A stretch of 64,000 nt of DNA, taken from positions 1 through 64,000 of the forward strand of contig JABJEK010000079.1 of assembly GCA_018702955.1 (NCBI GenBank), read 5' to 3'. Numbering within the stretch: the first letter of the stretch is position 1; each line of letters starts with the position of its first letter. Shown here piece by piece: positions 53,203-63,693 of the stretch. The notes beneath the pieces were generated by a model that did not search any database, was not told where the DNA came from, and saw nothing but the letters and a program-made list of their open reading frames with translations. A program made the position numbers and the translations under genes. This DNA is from Rhodospirillaceae bacterium (lineage in GTDB: Bacteria > Pseudomonadota > Alphaproteobacteria > UBA6615).

Positions 53203-54434
53203 GCCACGCCACGATTGCGCGGCCAGCCGTCGACCTGACGGCGCAGCTCCATCCGCGCGATCTGGCGCCGGTGGACCTCGTCGGGCCCGTCGAACAGGCG
53301 CATCGCCCGGGTCCGGGCATACATGGACGCCAACGGGAAATCATCGGCCATGCCGCCGCCGCTATGCAGCTGCAGCGCGCGGTCGATCACGCCGAGCGCC
53401 ATGTTGGGCGCGGCGACCTTGATCATGGCGATCTCCTGGCGCGCCTCCTTGTTACCCACCGTATCCATCATCCAGGCCGCCTTCATCACCAGCAGCCGGC
53501 ACATCTCGATCTCGATCCGCGACTGGGCGATCCGCTCCTCGGTGATGCCGCGTTCGGCCAGTAACTTGCCCCATGTTTCGCGCTCGGTAGCGCGTTTACA
53601 CATCGCCTCCAGCGCCCGCTCGGCCACGCCGATAACCCGCATGCAATGATGGATGCGCCCCGGTCCCAGCCGTCCCTGGGCGATCTCGAAGCCGCGCCCC
53701 TCACCCAGCAACAGGTTCGCCAAAGGCACCCGCACATTGTCGAACGACACCTCGGCATGACCATGGGGGGCATCGTCATAGCCCATCACATTCAGGGACC
53801 GTTCGATGGTCACGCCGGGCGTGTCGCGCGGCACCAATATCTGCGATTGCTGTTGATGGCGATCCGCCGTCGGGTCGGTCTTGCCCATCACGATCATGAT
53901 CTGGCAGCGCGGGTTGGGGGCATTCGACGTCCACCACTTGGTGCCGTTGATCACATATTCATCGCCGTCGCGGGTGATCGAACATTCGATATTCGTCGCG
54001 TCAGACGACGCCACGTCGGGTTCGGTCATCGCGAAGGCGGAGCGAATCTCACCATTCAGCAACGGCGTCAGCCACTCTTCCTGCTGCGCCGGGGTGCCGT
54101 ACATGTGCAGCACCTCCATATTGCCCGTGTCCGGTGCGCTGCAGTTGAACACCTCCGGTGCCCAATCGACCCGGCCCATGATCTCGCACAGCGGCGCGTA
54201 TTCGACATTGGTCAGCCCCGCCCCGTGATGGTCGTCGGGCAAAAACAGGTTCCACAGGCCGCGCTTCTTCGCCTCGGCCTTCAGATCATCGACGATCTGC
54301 GGCGTCTGCCAGCGCGTGTCCTGCGTGTCGAGTTGCGTCTCGAAAGTTTCCTCGTTCGGATAGATAAATTCGTCCATGAACGATTCGAGCTGGGACTTCA
54401 GGTCCAGGCAACGCTGTGAGAGTTCGAAGTCCAT
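53199..54434 (-). CDS. Acyl-CoA dehydrogenase, ACAD10/11-like
   Basis: FAD acyl-CoA dehydrogenase of 411 residues. The middle domain has [20 protein letters not shown] (part) and the helix end has LHSGGGM with [34 protein letters not shown] is the segment typical of ACAD10/ACAD11 and of LvaC-like proteins, which eliminate phosphate from 4-phosphoacyl-CoA rather than doing plain dehydrogenation. The gene is coupled to ABM and divergent from an SDR across 99 bases. Confidence 0.92.
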   Translation of the reverse strand: MDFELSQRCLDLKSQLESFMDEFIYPNEETFETQLDTQDTRWQTPQIVDDLKAEAKKRGLWNLFLPDDHHGAGLTNVEYAPLCEIMGRVDWAPEVFNCSAPDTGNMEVLHMYGTPAQQEEWLTPLLNGEIRSAFAMTEPDVASSDATNIECSITRDGDEYVINGTKWWTSNAPNPRCQIMIVMGKTDPTADRHQQQSQILVPRDTPGVTIERSLNVMGYDDAPHGHAEVSFDNVRVPLANLLLGEGRGFEIAQGRLGPGRIHHCMRVIGVAERALEAMCKRATERETWGKLLAERGITEERIAQSRIEIEMCRLLVMKAAWMMDTVGNKEARQEIAMIKVAAPNMALGVIDRALQLHSGGGMADDFPLASMYARTRAMRLFDGPDEVHRRQIARMELRRQVDGWPRNRGVA

Positions 54435-54533
54435 TTTCTGCTTCCCCGGTTCTTATTGGCCAACGCCCGGATGGATGCCGAACGCCATGACTTGCCCTAG
54501 GATACCGCCAACACGTCTGTTGGGGGAGTCGCC

Positions 54534-55301
54534 ATGACCACGCCGTTCGATCTTTCGGGCAAAATCGCCATCATCACCGGATCGACAAAGGGTATCGGCC
54601 GCGCCATCGCCACAGCCCTGGCCGAGGCCGGGGCGCATGTCACCGTGTCGAGCCGGGACACGGACCGGGTCGCCGAGACGGCAAAAGCGCTGACGGACGC
54701 CGGCCATCAGGCTTTGGGCGTACCCTGCAATGTCGGGCGTAAGGAAGAGCTCCAGACACTCGTGGACAGCTCCCGGGCGCATTGGGGGCCGGCGGATATC
54801 CTGGTCTGCAATGCGGCCATCAACCCCTATTACGGCCCGGCGATGGACATCCCCGACGACGTTTTCGCCAAGATTATGCAAACCAACATCCAGTCCCAAC
54901 TCTGGCTGACCCAAATGGCGGTGCCGGACATGCGCAACAAAAACGGCGGTGCGATCGTCCTGGTCTCGTCGATCGGGGGCCTGCGTGGCTCTGACGTGAT
55001 CGGCGCCTACAACATCTCCAAGGCCGCCGACATGCAACTCGCGCGCAATCTCGCGGTCGAGCTTGGGCCCGACAACATCCGGGTCAACGCGATCGCGCCC
55101 GGTCTGGTGAAGACCGATTTCGCGCGTGCGTTGTGGGAAGACCCCGAATTCGCCGATCCCCGGGTTGCGGCGACCCCGCTGCGCCGCCTCGGCGAGCCCG
55201 AGGACATCGCGGGTGCGGCTGTGTATCTGGCATCGGACGCGGCGACCTGGATGACCGGCCAGACCCTGGTGGTCGACGGCGGGGCAACGGTGCCGGTCTA
55301 G
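54534..55301 (+). CDS. Short-chain dehydrogenase/reductase
   Basis: 255-residue SDR with TGSTKGIGRA (residues 15-24), CNAAIN, catalytic serine in VSSIGGLRG and YNISKAA with YxxxK; the C-terminal TLVVDGGATV is standard. Proline/glycine pattern fits the 3-oxoacyl reductase-like group. It is divergent from the ACAD10/11-like gene and preceded by a GGGGGAG ribosome site. In levulinate-type clusters an SDR partners the kinase and ACAD, so a 4-hydroxy or 3-hydroxyacyl dehydrogenase role is plausible. Confidence 0.9.
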   Translation: MTTPFDLSGKIAIITGSTKGIGRAIATALAEAGAHVTVSSRDTDRVAETAKALTDAGHQALGVPCNVGRKEELQTLVDSSRAHWGPADILVCNAAINPYYGPAMDIPDDVFAKIMQTNIQSQLWLTQMAVPDMRNKNGGAIVLVSSIGGLRGSDVIGAYNISKAADMQLARNLAVELGPDNIRVNAIAPGLVKTDFARALWEDPEFADPRVAATPLRRLGEPEDIAGAAVYLASDAATWMTGQTLVVDGGATVPV

Positions 55302-55308
55302 AAAACCA

Positions 55309-55382
55309 CGTCATGCCCGCACTTGATGCGGGCATCTCGTCTCAGTCCAAGTGAGATGCGCGGATCAAGTCCGCGCATGACG
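55309..55382. repeat. Palindromic repeat cluster D: head-to-head pair
   Basis: Forward copy 55313-55335 (ATGCCCGCA/TGCGGGCAT, loop CTTGA) and reverse copy 55356-55378 (ATGCGCGGA/TCCGCGCAT, loop TCAAG). The linker between them is the reverse complement of the linker in clusters A-C, so the doublet is inverted as a whole. Lies after the SDR stop. Confidence 0.95.
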
Positions 55383-55420
55383 GATATAATTTACAGGCGA
55401 CAGTGCGGGTCTAGCAGGCG

Positions 55421-57550
<2,130 letters not shown>

Positions 57551-57599
57551 GCGCTCTCTGACACGGTCGGTGTGGATTCAAGGGCTACACTTTAGGAGA

Positions 57600-57611
57600 A
57601 TTGTTCACAAT
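57600..57611. promoter_or_regulatory. Small dyad ATTGT-TC-ACAAT in divergent promoter region
   Basis: Perfect 5-base arms with two central bases, 50 bases before the FadB-like gene and 144 before the SLC13 gene. A related but imperfect ATTG...CACAAT sequence lies at 31844-31857 upstream of boxC, so it may be a shared regulatory site. Confidence 0.3.
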
Positions 57612-57754
57612 CCTACAAAGATCGAGATTGCACTCAGCGAATGGCAGCCGCGCTATACGACGATACCGGTTGCCTCGCACATCAGTCTGCCGATTGCTAA
57701 AATGCCCTCCCGCCCCTATTCGTTTGGCCGCACCGGCCAGACAAACGGACCACC

Positions 57755-59149
57755 ATGAGCGAATCTGTCAAAGCGCGGCTTAGCACCGCCCAGTTATTCG
57801 GACTGCTGACGACGATCGTCGCAGCGATCCTGCTTGCCGCGCCGCTGTGGACCGAGACGCCCGGCGTGCTGCCGGCTGCGGGCGTGGTTCTGTTCGCCAT
57901 CAGCTTCTGGGCCACGGGAGCCATTCCGCCGCACATCACGGCATTGCTGCTGTTCCTGTTCACGGTGGTGTTCTCGATCGCGCCACCGGAAGTCGCGTTT
58001 TCGGGATTCCACGCGAGCGCGACATGGCTGGTCTTCGGCGGGTTCGTGATTTCGATCGCGGTCCACAAATCCGGCCTGGCCGCGCGCATGGTGCAGGCTT
58101 TGATGATCCATCTGCCCGCCCGTTACCTGACCATGGCGGGAGGGTTGGCCATCGCCGGCATGGCGCTCAGTTTCATCATGCCATCCGCTTCCGGTCGCGC
58201 CGTCATGATGGCGCCGCTGGCCGTCGCGCTGGCCACGGAGCTTGGGTTTGCGGAAAACACCCGTGCGCGCCACGGCCTCGTGTTGGCCGCCGGTTGGGGT
58301 ACGACGATCCCGGCGTTCGGAATTCTCCCGTCAAACGTCGTGAATATGGCCTTCGTCGGCGCCTCCGAGGGCATCTTCAACATCAGCTTCACCTATTTCG
58401 GCTACACCTTCCTGAACTTCCCCATCGTCGGTTTCCTGGGCGCGCTGATCGTGATCGTCTTGATTACCATTCTGTTTGGCGCGAAACCGCAGCCTCAGGG
58501 CAAAACCTCGATGCAGACCGGCTGGAGCAGCGCCGAGCGCCGCCTGATGGGAATCATGCTCGTCGCGCTGGCCCTCTGGATGACGGATTCGCTGCACGGG
58601 ATTTCACCCGCCTGGATCGCGCTCGCAGCAGCACTGGTCTGTGTGACTCCGGGGATCGGGATGCTGCCGGCATCCGTGATCACGAACGAAGTCAATTACG
58701 GTGCCTGGCTGTTCGTCGCCGGGGTTATCGGCGTCGGCGCGATTGCCAATCATTCCGGGCTCGGCGGCGCAATGGGCGAGTTGCTGCTGGCCAACATTCC
58801 TCTGACCAAGGATGGCGGGATCGTCACCTTCTATGAGATTTTTGCGATCAGCGCGGCCGTCGGGGTGGTTACGACATTCCCGGCAGCCCCACCCATCGTG
58901 ACGTCATTTTCTGATGCCATCGCCCAGGCCACCGGCTGGCCGCTGGAATCCGTCCTGCTGGTTCAGGTGCCGAGCTGGATGATCTACCCGTTCCCGCATG
59001 AGGCCCCACCCGTCGCGATGGCCATGGCGGTCGGCGGCGTGCCCATGCGTGAGGCCTTTCGGCTGACGTCGGTCTATTTCGTGATCGGCATACTGATCAT
59101 CCTGCCGCTGCAATATCTGTGGGGCAGCATGCTCGGGATCTATCTGTAA
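57755..59149 (+). CDS. SLC13-family permease
   Basis: 464-residue membrane carrier with about twelve hydrophobic segments, of the sodium:dicarboxylate/sulfate (DASS/SLC13) group. The segment FWATGAIPPHITALLLF near residue 50 and TFPAAPPIVTSFSDA near the C-terminal half match the family. The usual SNT motifs are altered (IMPSASGRAVM, ILPSNVVNMAF), so cation coupling or substrate may differ. A dicarboxylate or aromatic acid is likely given the neighbouring catabolic genes. Confidence 0.88.
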   Translation: MSESVKARLSTAQLFGLLTTIVAAILLAAPLWTETPGVLPAAGVVLFAISFWATGAIPPHITALLLFLFTVVFSIAPPEVAFSGFHASATWLVFGGFVISIAVHKSGLAARMVQALMIHLPARYLTMAGGLAIAGMALSFIMPSASGRAVMMAPLAVALATELGFAENTRARHGLVLAAGWGTTIPAFGILPSNVVNMAFVGASEGIFNISFTYFGYTFLNFPIVGFLGALIVIVLITILFGAKPQPQGKTSMQTGWSSAERRLMGIMLVALALWMTDSLHGISPAWIALAAALVCVTPGIGMLPASVITNEVNYGAWLFVAGVIGVGAIANHSGLGGAMGELLLANIPLTKDGGIVTFYEIFAISAAVGVVTTFPAAPPIVTSFSDAIAQATGWPLESVLLVQVPSWMIYPFPHEAPPVAMAMAVGGVPMREAFRLTSVYFVIGILIILPLQYLWGSMLGIYL

Positions 59150-59189
59150 GGTCCTGGATCAAAAACATTTACCGAATGGGGAGAATCCA

Positions 59190-59501
59190 ATGCTGTTCAT
59201 GGTGCGAATCAAAGTTGAACTGCCGGGCGAAATGGACCCGGCGAAGGTCAAGGCGCTGGGTGATGCCGAGGCAGACCGTGCCATCGAACTGATTCAGGCT
59301 GGCCGCATGCGCAAGGTCTGGCGGATCGTCGGCGAACGGGCGAACTTCTCGATCTGGGAGGCCGACAGTCTGGAAGACTTCCACGCCGACATCTCATCAC
59401 TGCCGCTTCATCCCTGGATGAGTGTCGACGTCACGCCGATGATCGAGCACCCGGCCACTCAGGCCTATGAAGACCGAGTCGGGCCGTTTCCGACGATCTG
59501 A
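59190..59501 (+). CDS. Muconolactone Delta-isomerase-like protein
   Basis: Small ferredoxin-fold protein of 103 residues, MLI family: MLFMVRIKVELPGEMDP, AIELIQAGRMRKVWRIVGE and SLPLHPWMSVDVTPMIEHP. In the beta-ketoadipate route this enzyme isomerises muconolactone; no catechol gene is near, so it may serve another lactone or be a paralogue. It lies 40 bases after the SLC13 gene and ends before a repeat cluster. Confidence 0.88.
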   Translation: MLFMVRIKVELPGEMDPAKVKALGDAEADRAIELIQAGRMRKVWRIVGERANFSIWEADSLEDFHADISSLPLHPWMSVDVTPMIEHPATQAYEDRVGPFPTI

Positions 59502-59529
59502 GCGGCATTCACCGCGCTTTACAACGACC

Positions 59530-59676
59530 GAGACAAGATATCCGGGTCAAGCCCGGGTATGACGGTGGGGTGATATCAAGCTGGCGACAGCCAAACCCAA
59601 AACGTCATACGCGGACTTGATCCGCGTATCTCAAAAACACCGAGACGAGATGCCCGCATCAAGTGCGGGCATGACG
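59530..59676. repeat. Palindromic repeat cluster E: three copies
   Basis: Copies at 59538-59560 (reverse; ATATCCGGG/CCCGGGTAT, one mismatch), 59607-59629 (forward; ATACGCGGA/TCCGCGTAT) and 59650-59672 (reverse; ATGCCCGCA/TGCGGGCAT). The last two form a doublet with linker ending ACCGAGACGAG. Fills the convergent gap between the isomerase-like and GST genes. Confidence 0.95.
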
Positions 59677-59701
59677 CCGATGGGTAAGTGTATCGGCACG
59701 C

Positions 59702-60505
59702 CTAGTAGCCGCGCTCGGCTTTCAACTCCAGAACGGGCCGGTAATACTCCGGATAACGCGCCGAAATGCGTGCGCCGGGGTAGAAGGCTGCCGCGTAGGA
59801 TGGGCGCGCCTGGATGCGCGCGAGCCACGCCGTCATCTCCGGCAGATCGTCTTCCCACAGGAAGGCGTAGCCGAGGTCGTCCATCCGGTCGATCAGAGGT
59901 GTGACCTGCGCGTCCACCATCGTGTATTGGGTTCCCATGATCCACGGGCCGCCATGTTCGAGCATGGCCGCATCGATCCGCTCGCAGGTCTGCCTGATCT
60001 GGAACTCGGCATATTCGAGCTCGTCCTTGCCGAAGCCCGTCTGGGACATGCGCTGGTAGAATTGCTTGCGCAGCGGCAACCGATCGGCATGGGCGGCGAA
60101 CTCGTCATTGCTCGCCTTGGCGAACCGCATGGGTGCGAGCATGTTAGCGAAAGTCGGGACCCGCACGGCCACCGTGGGCACCTCATCGATGTAGCGCATC
60201 CAGGCCCGCATCCGCGCGCGACCGACCGCATCACCCGGCGCCAACGCGGGATCGGGGATGATCTCCTCTAGATATTCGAGAATGGCGGAGGATTCGATCA
60301 GGATCGTCCCGTCATGCACGAAGGTCGGGACCACGCCGTTCGGGTTGATCTTCAGATAATCCGGCTCGAGCTGCTCGAACTTTCCCAGATCGACGTCATG
60401 CTCAATCCAGTCCTTGTTCATCTCCGGCAGCCCCTTCTCGGCCAGGGTAATCCGCACTTTCTGGCTGCAGGTTGACTGGGGCGCCTGATACATCTCGATC
60501 TTCAT
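59702..60505 (-). CDS. Glutathione S-transferase family protein
   Basis: 267-residue two-domain GST. The N-terminal thioredoxin-like domain has STCSQKVRI with Cys13 and the glutathione segment GVVPTFVHDG and IESSAILEYL; the C-terminal helices contain PWIMGTQYTMVDAQVTPL. Its start lies inside the stop of the neighbouring GST gene (overlap 60502-60505). Substrate unknown; the cysteine at the active position suggests beta- or omega-like reductive or lyase chemistry. Confidence 0.92.
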   Translation of the reverse strand: MKIEMYQAPQSTCSQKVRITLAEKGLPEMNKDWIEHDVDLGKFEQLEPDYLKINPNGVVPTFVHDGTILIESSAILEYLEEIIPDPALAPGDAVGRARMRAWMRYIDEVPTVAVRVPTFANMLAPMRFAKASNDEFAAHADRLPLRKQFYQRMSQTGFGKDELEYAEFQIRQTCERIDAAMLEHGGPWIMGTQYTMVDAQVTPLIDRMDDLGYAFLWEDDLPEMTAWLARIQARPSYAAAFYPGARISARYPEYYRPVLELKAERGY

Positions 60506-61275
60506 TCTGACTCTCCGTCGGTAAAAAACTGCGCGTACTTCTCGCTCACATTCGTATTGGCATAGAACGCCGTGGCGAAGGAAGGCCGTGCCTTGATCCT
60601 TTCAAACCATGCCGTCATCTCCGGCAGGTCCGGCTCCCAGATCGGGCCATAGCCCATGTCAGCCATACGCTGAATCAGCGGCGTCAGGGTGACATCGATC
60701 AGCGTGTATTGCTTGCCCAGGACCCAGGGCCCGCCATGCGCCACAATGCCCGCATCGATCCGCTCGCAGGTCTGGCGGATCTGCGCGATCGCGTTGTCGA
60801 CCTCGTCTTCGGAGAACCCTTCCACCTGGCCCATACGCCGGTAGAAGGCCTTGCGGAGCGGCATCTTCTCGATCCGGGCCTGGAAGTCCTCTTCGGACGC
60901 GTTCTCGTAGCGCAGCGGCCGGAACACCTTGTTGAACGACGGCACCCGCACGGCCGGGGTCGGCACTTCCTCCATGTAACGCATCCAGATACGTAAACGC
61001 GCGCGGTCCAGTACATCGGCCGGAACCAGGGACGGCTCGGGATGAATTTCATCGAGGTATTCGACGATCACGGAGGATTCGATCACCGGTTCGCCATCAT
61101 GAATGAGGGTCGGCACCACGCCGTTGGGGTTGAGCTTCATATACTCAGCCGTCAGGTGATCGCCCGACGCGAAATGCATCACATGGCTCTCCCAATCGAG
61201 GCCTTTCTCGGCCAGGCAAATCCGCACCTTCTGACTGCATGTGGAATGGTCTGAATGATAAAGCTCTAGCGCCAT
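60502..61275 (-). CDS. Glutathione S-transferase family protein (tandem paralogue)
   Basis: 257 residues from ATG 61275. It shares STCSQKVRI (Cys13) and GVVPTLIHDG, IESSVIVEYL and PWVLGKQYTLIDVTLTPL with the adjacent GST, with closely matched length. The pair is an old tandem duplication and co-transcribed. It is divergent from the hydrolase gene, whose upstream in-frame start would overlap this one. Confidence 0.92.
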   Translation of the reverse strand: MALELYHSDHSTCSQKVRICLAEKGLDWESHVMHFASGDHLTAEYMKLNPNGVVPTLIHDGEPVIESSVIVEYLDEIHPEPSLVPADVLDRARLRIWMRYMEEVPTPAVRVPSFNKVFRPLRYENASEEDFQARIEKMPLRKAFYRRMGQVEGFSEDEVDNAIAQIRQTCERIDAGIVAHGGPWVLGKQYTLIDVTLTPLIQRMADMGYGPIWEPDLPEMTAWFERIKARPSFATAFYANTNVSEKYAQFFTDGESE

Positions 61276-61381
61276 GGCCAGCATCTCCCGAAATCTTGAA
61301 GCGTCGGCGTCTGGACGCGCCCACTTGAGCCTTTATACCAAGAGCTTAGATAAACTTCTCGGGCCGCAAGCAGCAACCGTC

Positions 61382-62428
61382 ATGCACATTCCACATAGCA
61401 TTCCGGGCATACTGGTCCTGACCTTTGTTGCGCTGGTCAGGCCCGCCAGTGCGGACGTTGTCGACCTGACGGTCTGGCCCGACCGGGAGACGCTGAACGG
61501 GCGCAGCGGTGAGGTCGTAACCTATCCGAGCCACAGCCCCTTCACCTTGTGGGAGGTCGGCAAGAGCGACGCGCTCGACCCGCCGACCGACGCGCGCGCG
61601 GCCCTGTTCCTGCCCGACGATGCCAGCGCCGAGAACCCCGTCCCGGCCGTCGTGCTGCTGCATGGCGCGGCCGGCATTCTGGGTGCGCGCGAGCTGACCT
61701 ACGGCGCGCAGTTCGCCGAGATGGGGGTGGCGGCACTGGTCATCGATGCCTTCGGCGCGCGTCGTGACAGGGCATCGGGCTTCATCAACCGGCTGCTCAA
61801 TGTTACCGAGACCATGGTGCTGGCCGATGCCTATGCAGGGCTTCGCTTCCTGGACAGGATGCCGGAAGTAGACGGGGACCGGGTCGCGCTGATGGGATTC
61901 TCCTATGGCGGGATATCCACCATGCTCGGCGCATTCGCCCAAACAGCCGAGGCGTTGAATCCGGACGGCAAGCGGTTCGCCGCGCATGTGTCCTTCTACG
62001 GCCCTTGTATCGCCCGTTTCGACGACACCCGCGCAACCGGGGCGCCCGTGCTGCTGCTCGCCGGATCGGAGGACGGCATCGTCGACCCCCAACGCTGCGG
62101 CGAGATCGTCGAGGATCTGCGCGACGGCGGCGCGGAGGCCGAGTTCGTGCTTTACGAAGGCGCGTATCACCAGTGGGACGGCAGCTTCCCCGGACCGCGC
62201 ACCATCGGCCGGAACCTCGCCGATTGTGATCTCAACGTGAACGCGAACGGTGTCGTGCGCGATACCCTCACCCTGTTGCCTATGTCCGGGCCATTCCTGC
62301 GCAAGGTGATCCTGGGCGTGTGTTCCGATAGCGACGGCTACCTGATCGGCCGCGACGACACGATCCGCGACCGCTCCAACCACGATGTGGGGGCTTTCCT
62401 GATGCGCGCTTTCAACGGCGACAGCTAA
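61382..62428 (+). CDS. Dienelactone hydrolase-family protein, exported
   Basis: Alpha/beta hydrolase of 348 residues from ATG 61382. A signal peptide is visible (MHIPHSIPGILVLTFVALVR, cleavage near ASA), so the product is probably periplasmic. The fold landmarks are VLLHGAAGILG (oxyanion), GFSYGGIST (nucleophile elbow), the acid in GSEDGIVDP and the histidine in EGAYHQW. DLH-like proteins act on lactones or esters. An earlier in-frame start at 61274 would overlap the divergent GST gene and lacks the signal. Confidence 0.88.
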   Translation: MHIPHSIPGILVLTFVALVRPASADVVDLTVWPDRETLNGRSGEVVTYPSHSPFTLWEVGKSDALDPPTDARAALFLPDDASAENPVPAVVLLHGAAGILGARELTYGAQFAEMGVAALVIDAFGARRDRASGFINRLLNVTETMVLADAYAGLRFLDRMPEVDGDRVALMGFSYGGISTMLGAFAQTAEALNPDGKRFAAHVSFYGPCIARFDDTRATGAPVLLLAGSEDGIVDPQRCGEIVEDLRDGGAEAEFVLYEGAYHQWDGSFPGPRTIGRNLADCDLNVNANGVVRDTLTLLPMSGPFLRKVILGVCSDSDGYLIGRDDTIRDRSNHDVGAFLMRAFNGDS

Positions 62429-62429
62429 C

Positions 62430-63011
62430 TCAATCCTTCAGCGGCTCCGCCCAGCCTGACGGCACCTTCACCCGAAACGTGTTGAGCACGGCCGCCACAT
62501 GATTGTAGTGACCGAAGATGGCAATCAGTTCGACCAGTTTGGCCTCACCGTACATCTCGATCGCCCGGTCATAGACCCCATCGCTGACCTGTTTCGTGTC
62601 GAGCAGTTCGGTAAACAGGTCGTAGACCAGTTCCTCGTCAGCCCGGTCAAAGGTGGGGCGCGTGCGGGCCTCGATGGCATCGACGACCGCGGGGTCGAGG
62701 CCTGCTTTCAGTGCTTCCACCTTGTGGACACACCATTCGAGCTGCGCCACCCAATGGCGCGCCGTCATCACGATAACAAGCTCGGAGATGCGCTTCTCGT
62801 GGCTCGATCCGTGGCGCGCATAGTCGCCGAGCGCGAAGGCACGCTCCGCCAGGGGTGGACTGCGCAGCCAGGCGTTCATTGGCCCAATAATGCGTCCCGT
62901 CTTGCTGGCGACCATACGCTCGGCCATCGCGCGCTGCGCATCATCCATATCGTCGTCTGTCAGCCGTTTGAGCCGACCGTCCATGCCGTCATCGGCCAAT
63001 TCTTCAGTCAT
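62430..63011 (-). CDS. Carboxymuconolactone decarboxylase-fold protein
   Basis: 193-residue AhpD/CMD-like helical protein. Visible are RMVASKTGRIIGPMNAWLRS, LAERAFALGDYARHGSS and ARHWVAQLEWCVHKVEALKAG. The CxxC pair of AhpD peroxidases is absent (a single Cys in WCVH), so it is closer to the CMD decarboxylase group, whose typical partner genes are in protocatechuate breakdown. It follows the methyltransferase after 25 bases and its stop is one base from the convergent hydrolase stop. Confidence 0.88.
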   Translation of the reverse strand: MTEELADDGMDGRLKRLTDDDMDDAQRAMAERMVASKTGRIIGPMNAWLRSPPLAERAFALGDYARHGSSHEKRISELVIVMTARHWVAQLEWCVHKVEALKAGLDPAVVDAIEARTRPTFDRADEELVYDLFTELLDTKQVSDGVYDRAIEMYGEAKLVELIAIFGHYNHVAAVLNTFRVKVPSGWAEPLKD

Positions 63012-63036
63012 CTCGATAGTTTCCCCATGCTCATGG

Positions 63037-63693
63037 TCAGTTTCGTTTTGCCGTCACGACGAACAGCGGATCCCCCGATACACCGGACGACGACAGATCG
63101 AGCCCAACTGGTTCTTCGAACCCGCCTGCCTCTCGGAAATAGACGCCCACAAGGCCGGCATGGTCGCTGTCGCCCAGGGCCTGCCAGATCGCTACGGCCT
63201 TGGTCGGAAAGCAACGGTTGGAGAACGACACCACACACAGCCCGCTGGGCGTGAGCACCCGCGCGATCTCCGCAAACACATCGAGCGGGCGGGTCAGATA
63301 CTGGACCGAGAGTGCGATCACGCAGGCGTCGAACGCGCCATCATCGAAGGGCAATCCCGGTTCGGCGTTGAGGTTCTGCACATGGTGGTCTGTGAGACGA
63401 GGATTGGCGTCCAGCTCGGCCCGGTTCATACCCAGTCCGACCACGTTCGCGTAGTCGATCTCTGCGGGGAGATGCGACACCCAGCTCGACATCAGGTCAA
63501 GGATACGGCCACCGGCGGGCAAGTTCTCTCGATAGAAGACCGTCAACGCCGCGCGACCGACCTCGTCGAGATGCTGGACCATCCGCTCGGGCACATAGAA
63601 AGCCGCGTCATCGGCAGTGTCCTGTCGCTCGAAATGCTCGGGCTTGAACGGTGATTCCTGTGCCGTCACATCAATATCCGACGGCCGCACCAT
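63037..63693 (-). CDS. SAM-dependent methyltransferase-like protein
   Basis: 218 residues from ATG 63693 (63756 is also open). It has ILDLMSSWVSHLP in place of the glycine-rich motif I, then VVGLGMNRAELDANP and DACVIALSVQYLTRPLDVF, the class I Rossmann pattern of a family present in bacteria and plants. Motif I lacks the GxGxG signature, so catalysis is uncertain. The start overlaps the end of the upstream gamma-glutamyltransferase gene by about 23 bases, so the genes are linked. Confidence 0.75.
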   Translation of the reverse strand: MVRPSDIDVTAQESPFKPEHFERQDTADDAAFYVPERMVQHLDEVGRAALTVFYRENLPAGGRILDLMSSWVSHLPAEIDYANVVGLGMNRAELDANPRLTDHHVQNLNAEPGLPFDDGAFDACVIALSVQYLTRPLDVFAEIARVLTPSGLCVVSFSNRCFPTKAVAIWQALGDSDHAGLVGVYFREAGGFEEPVGLDLSSSGVSGDPLFVVTAKRN

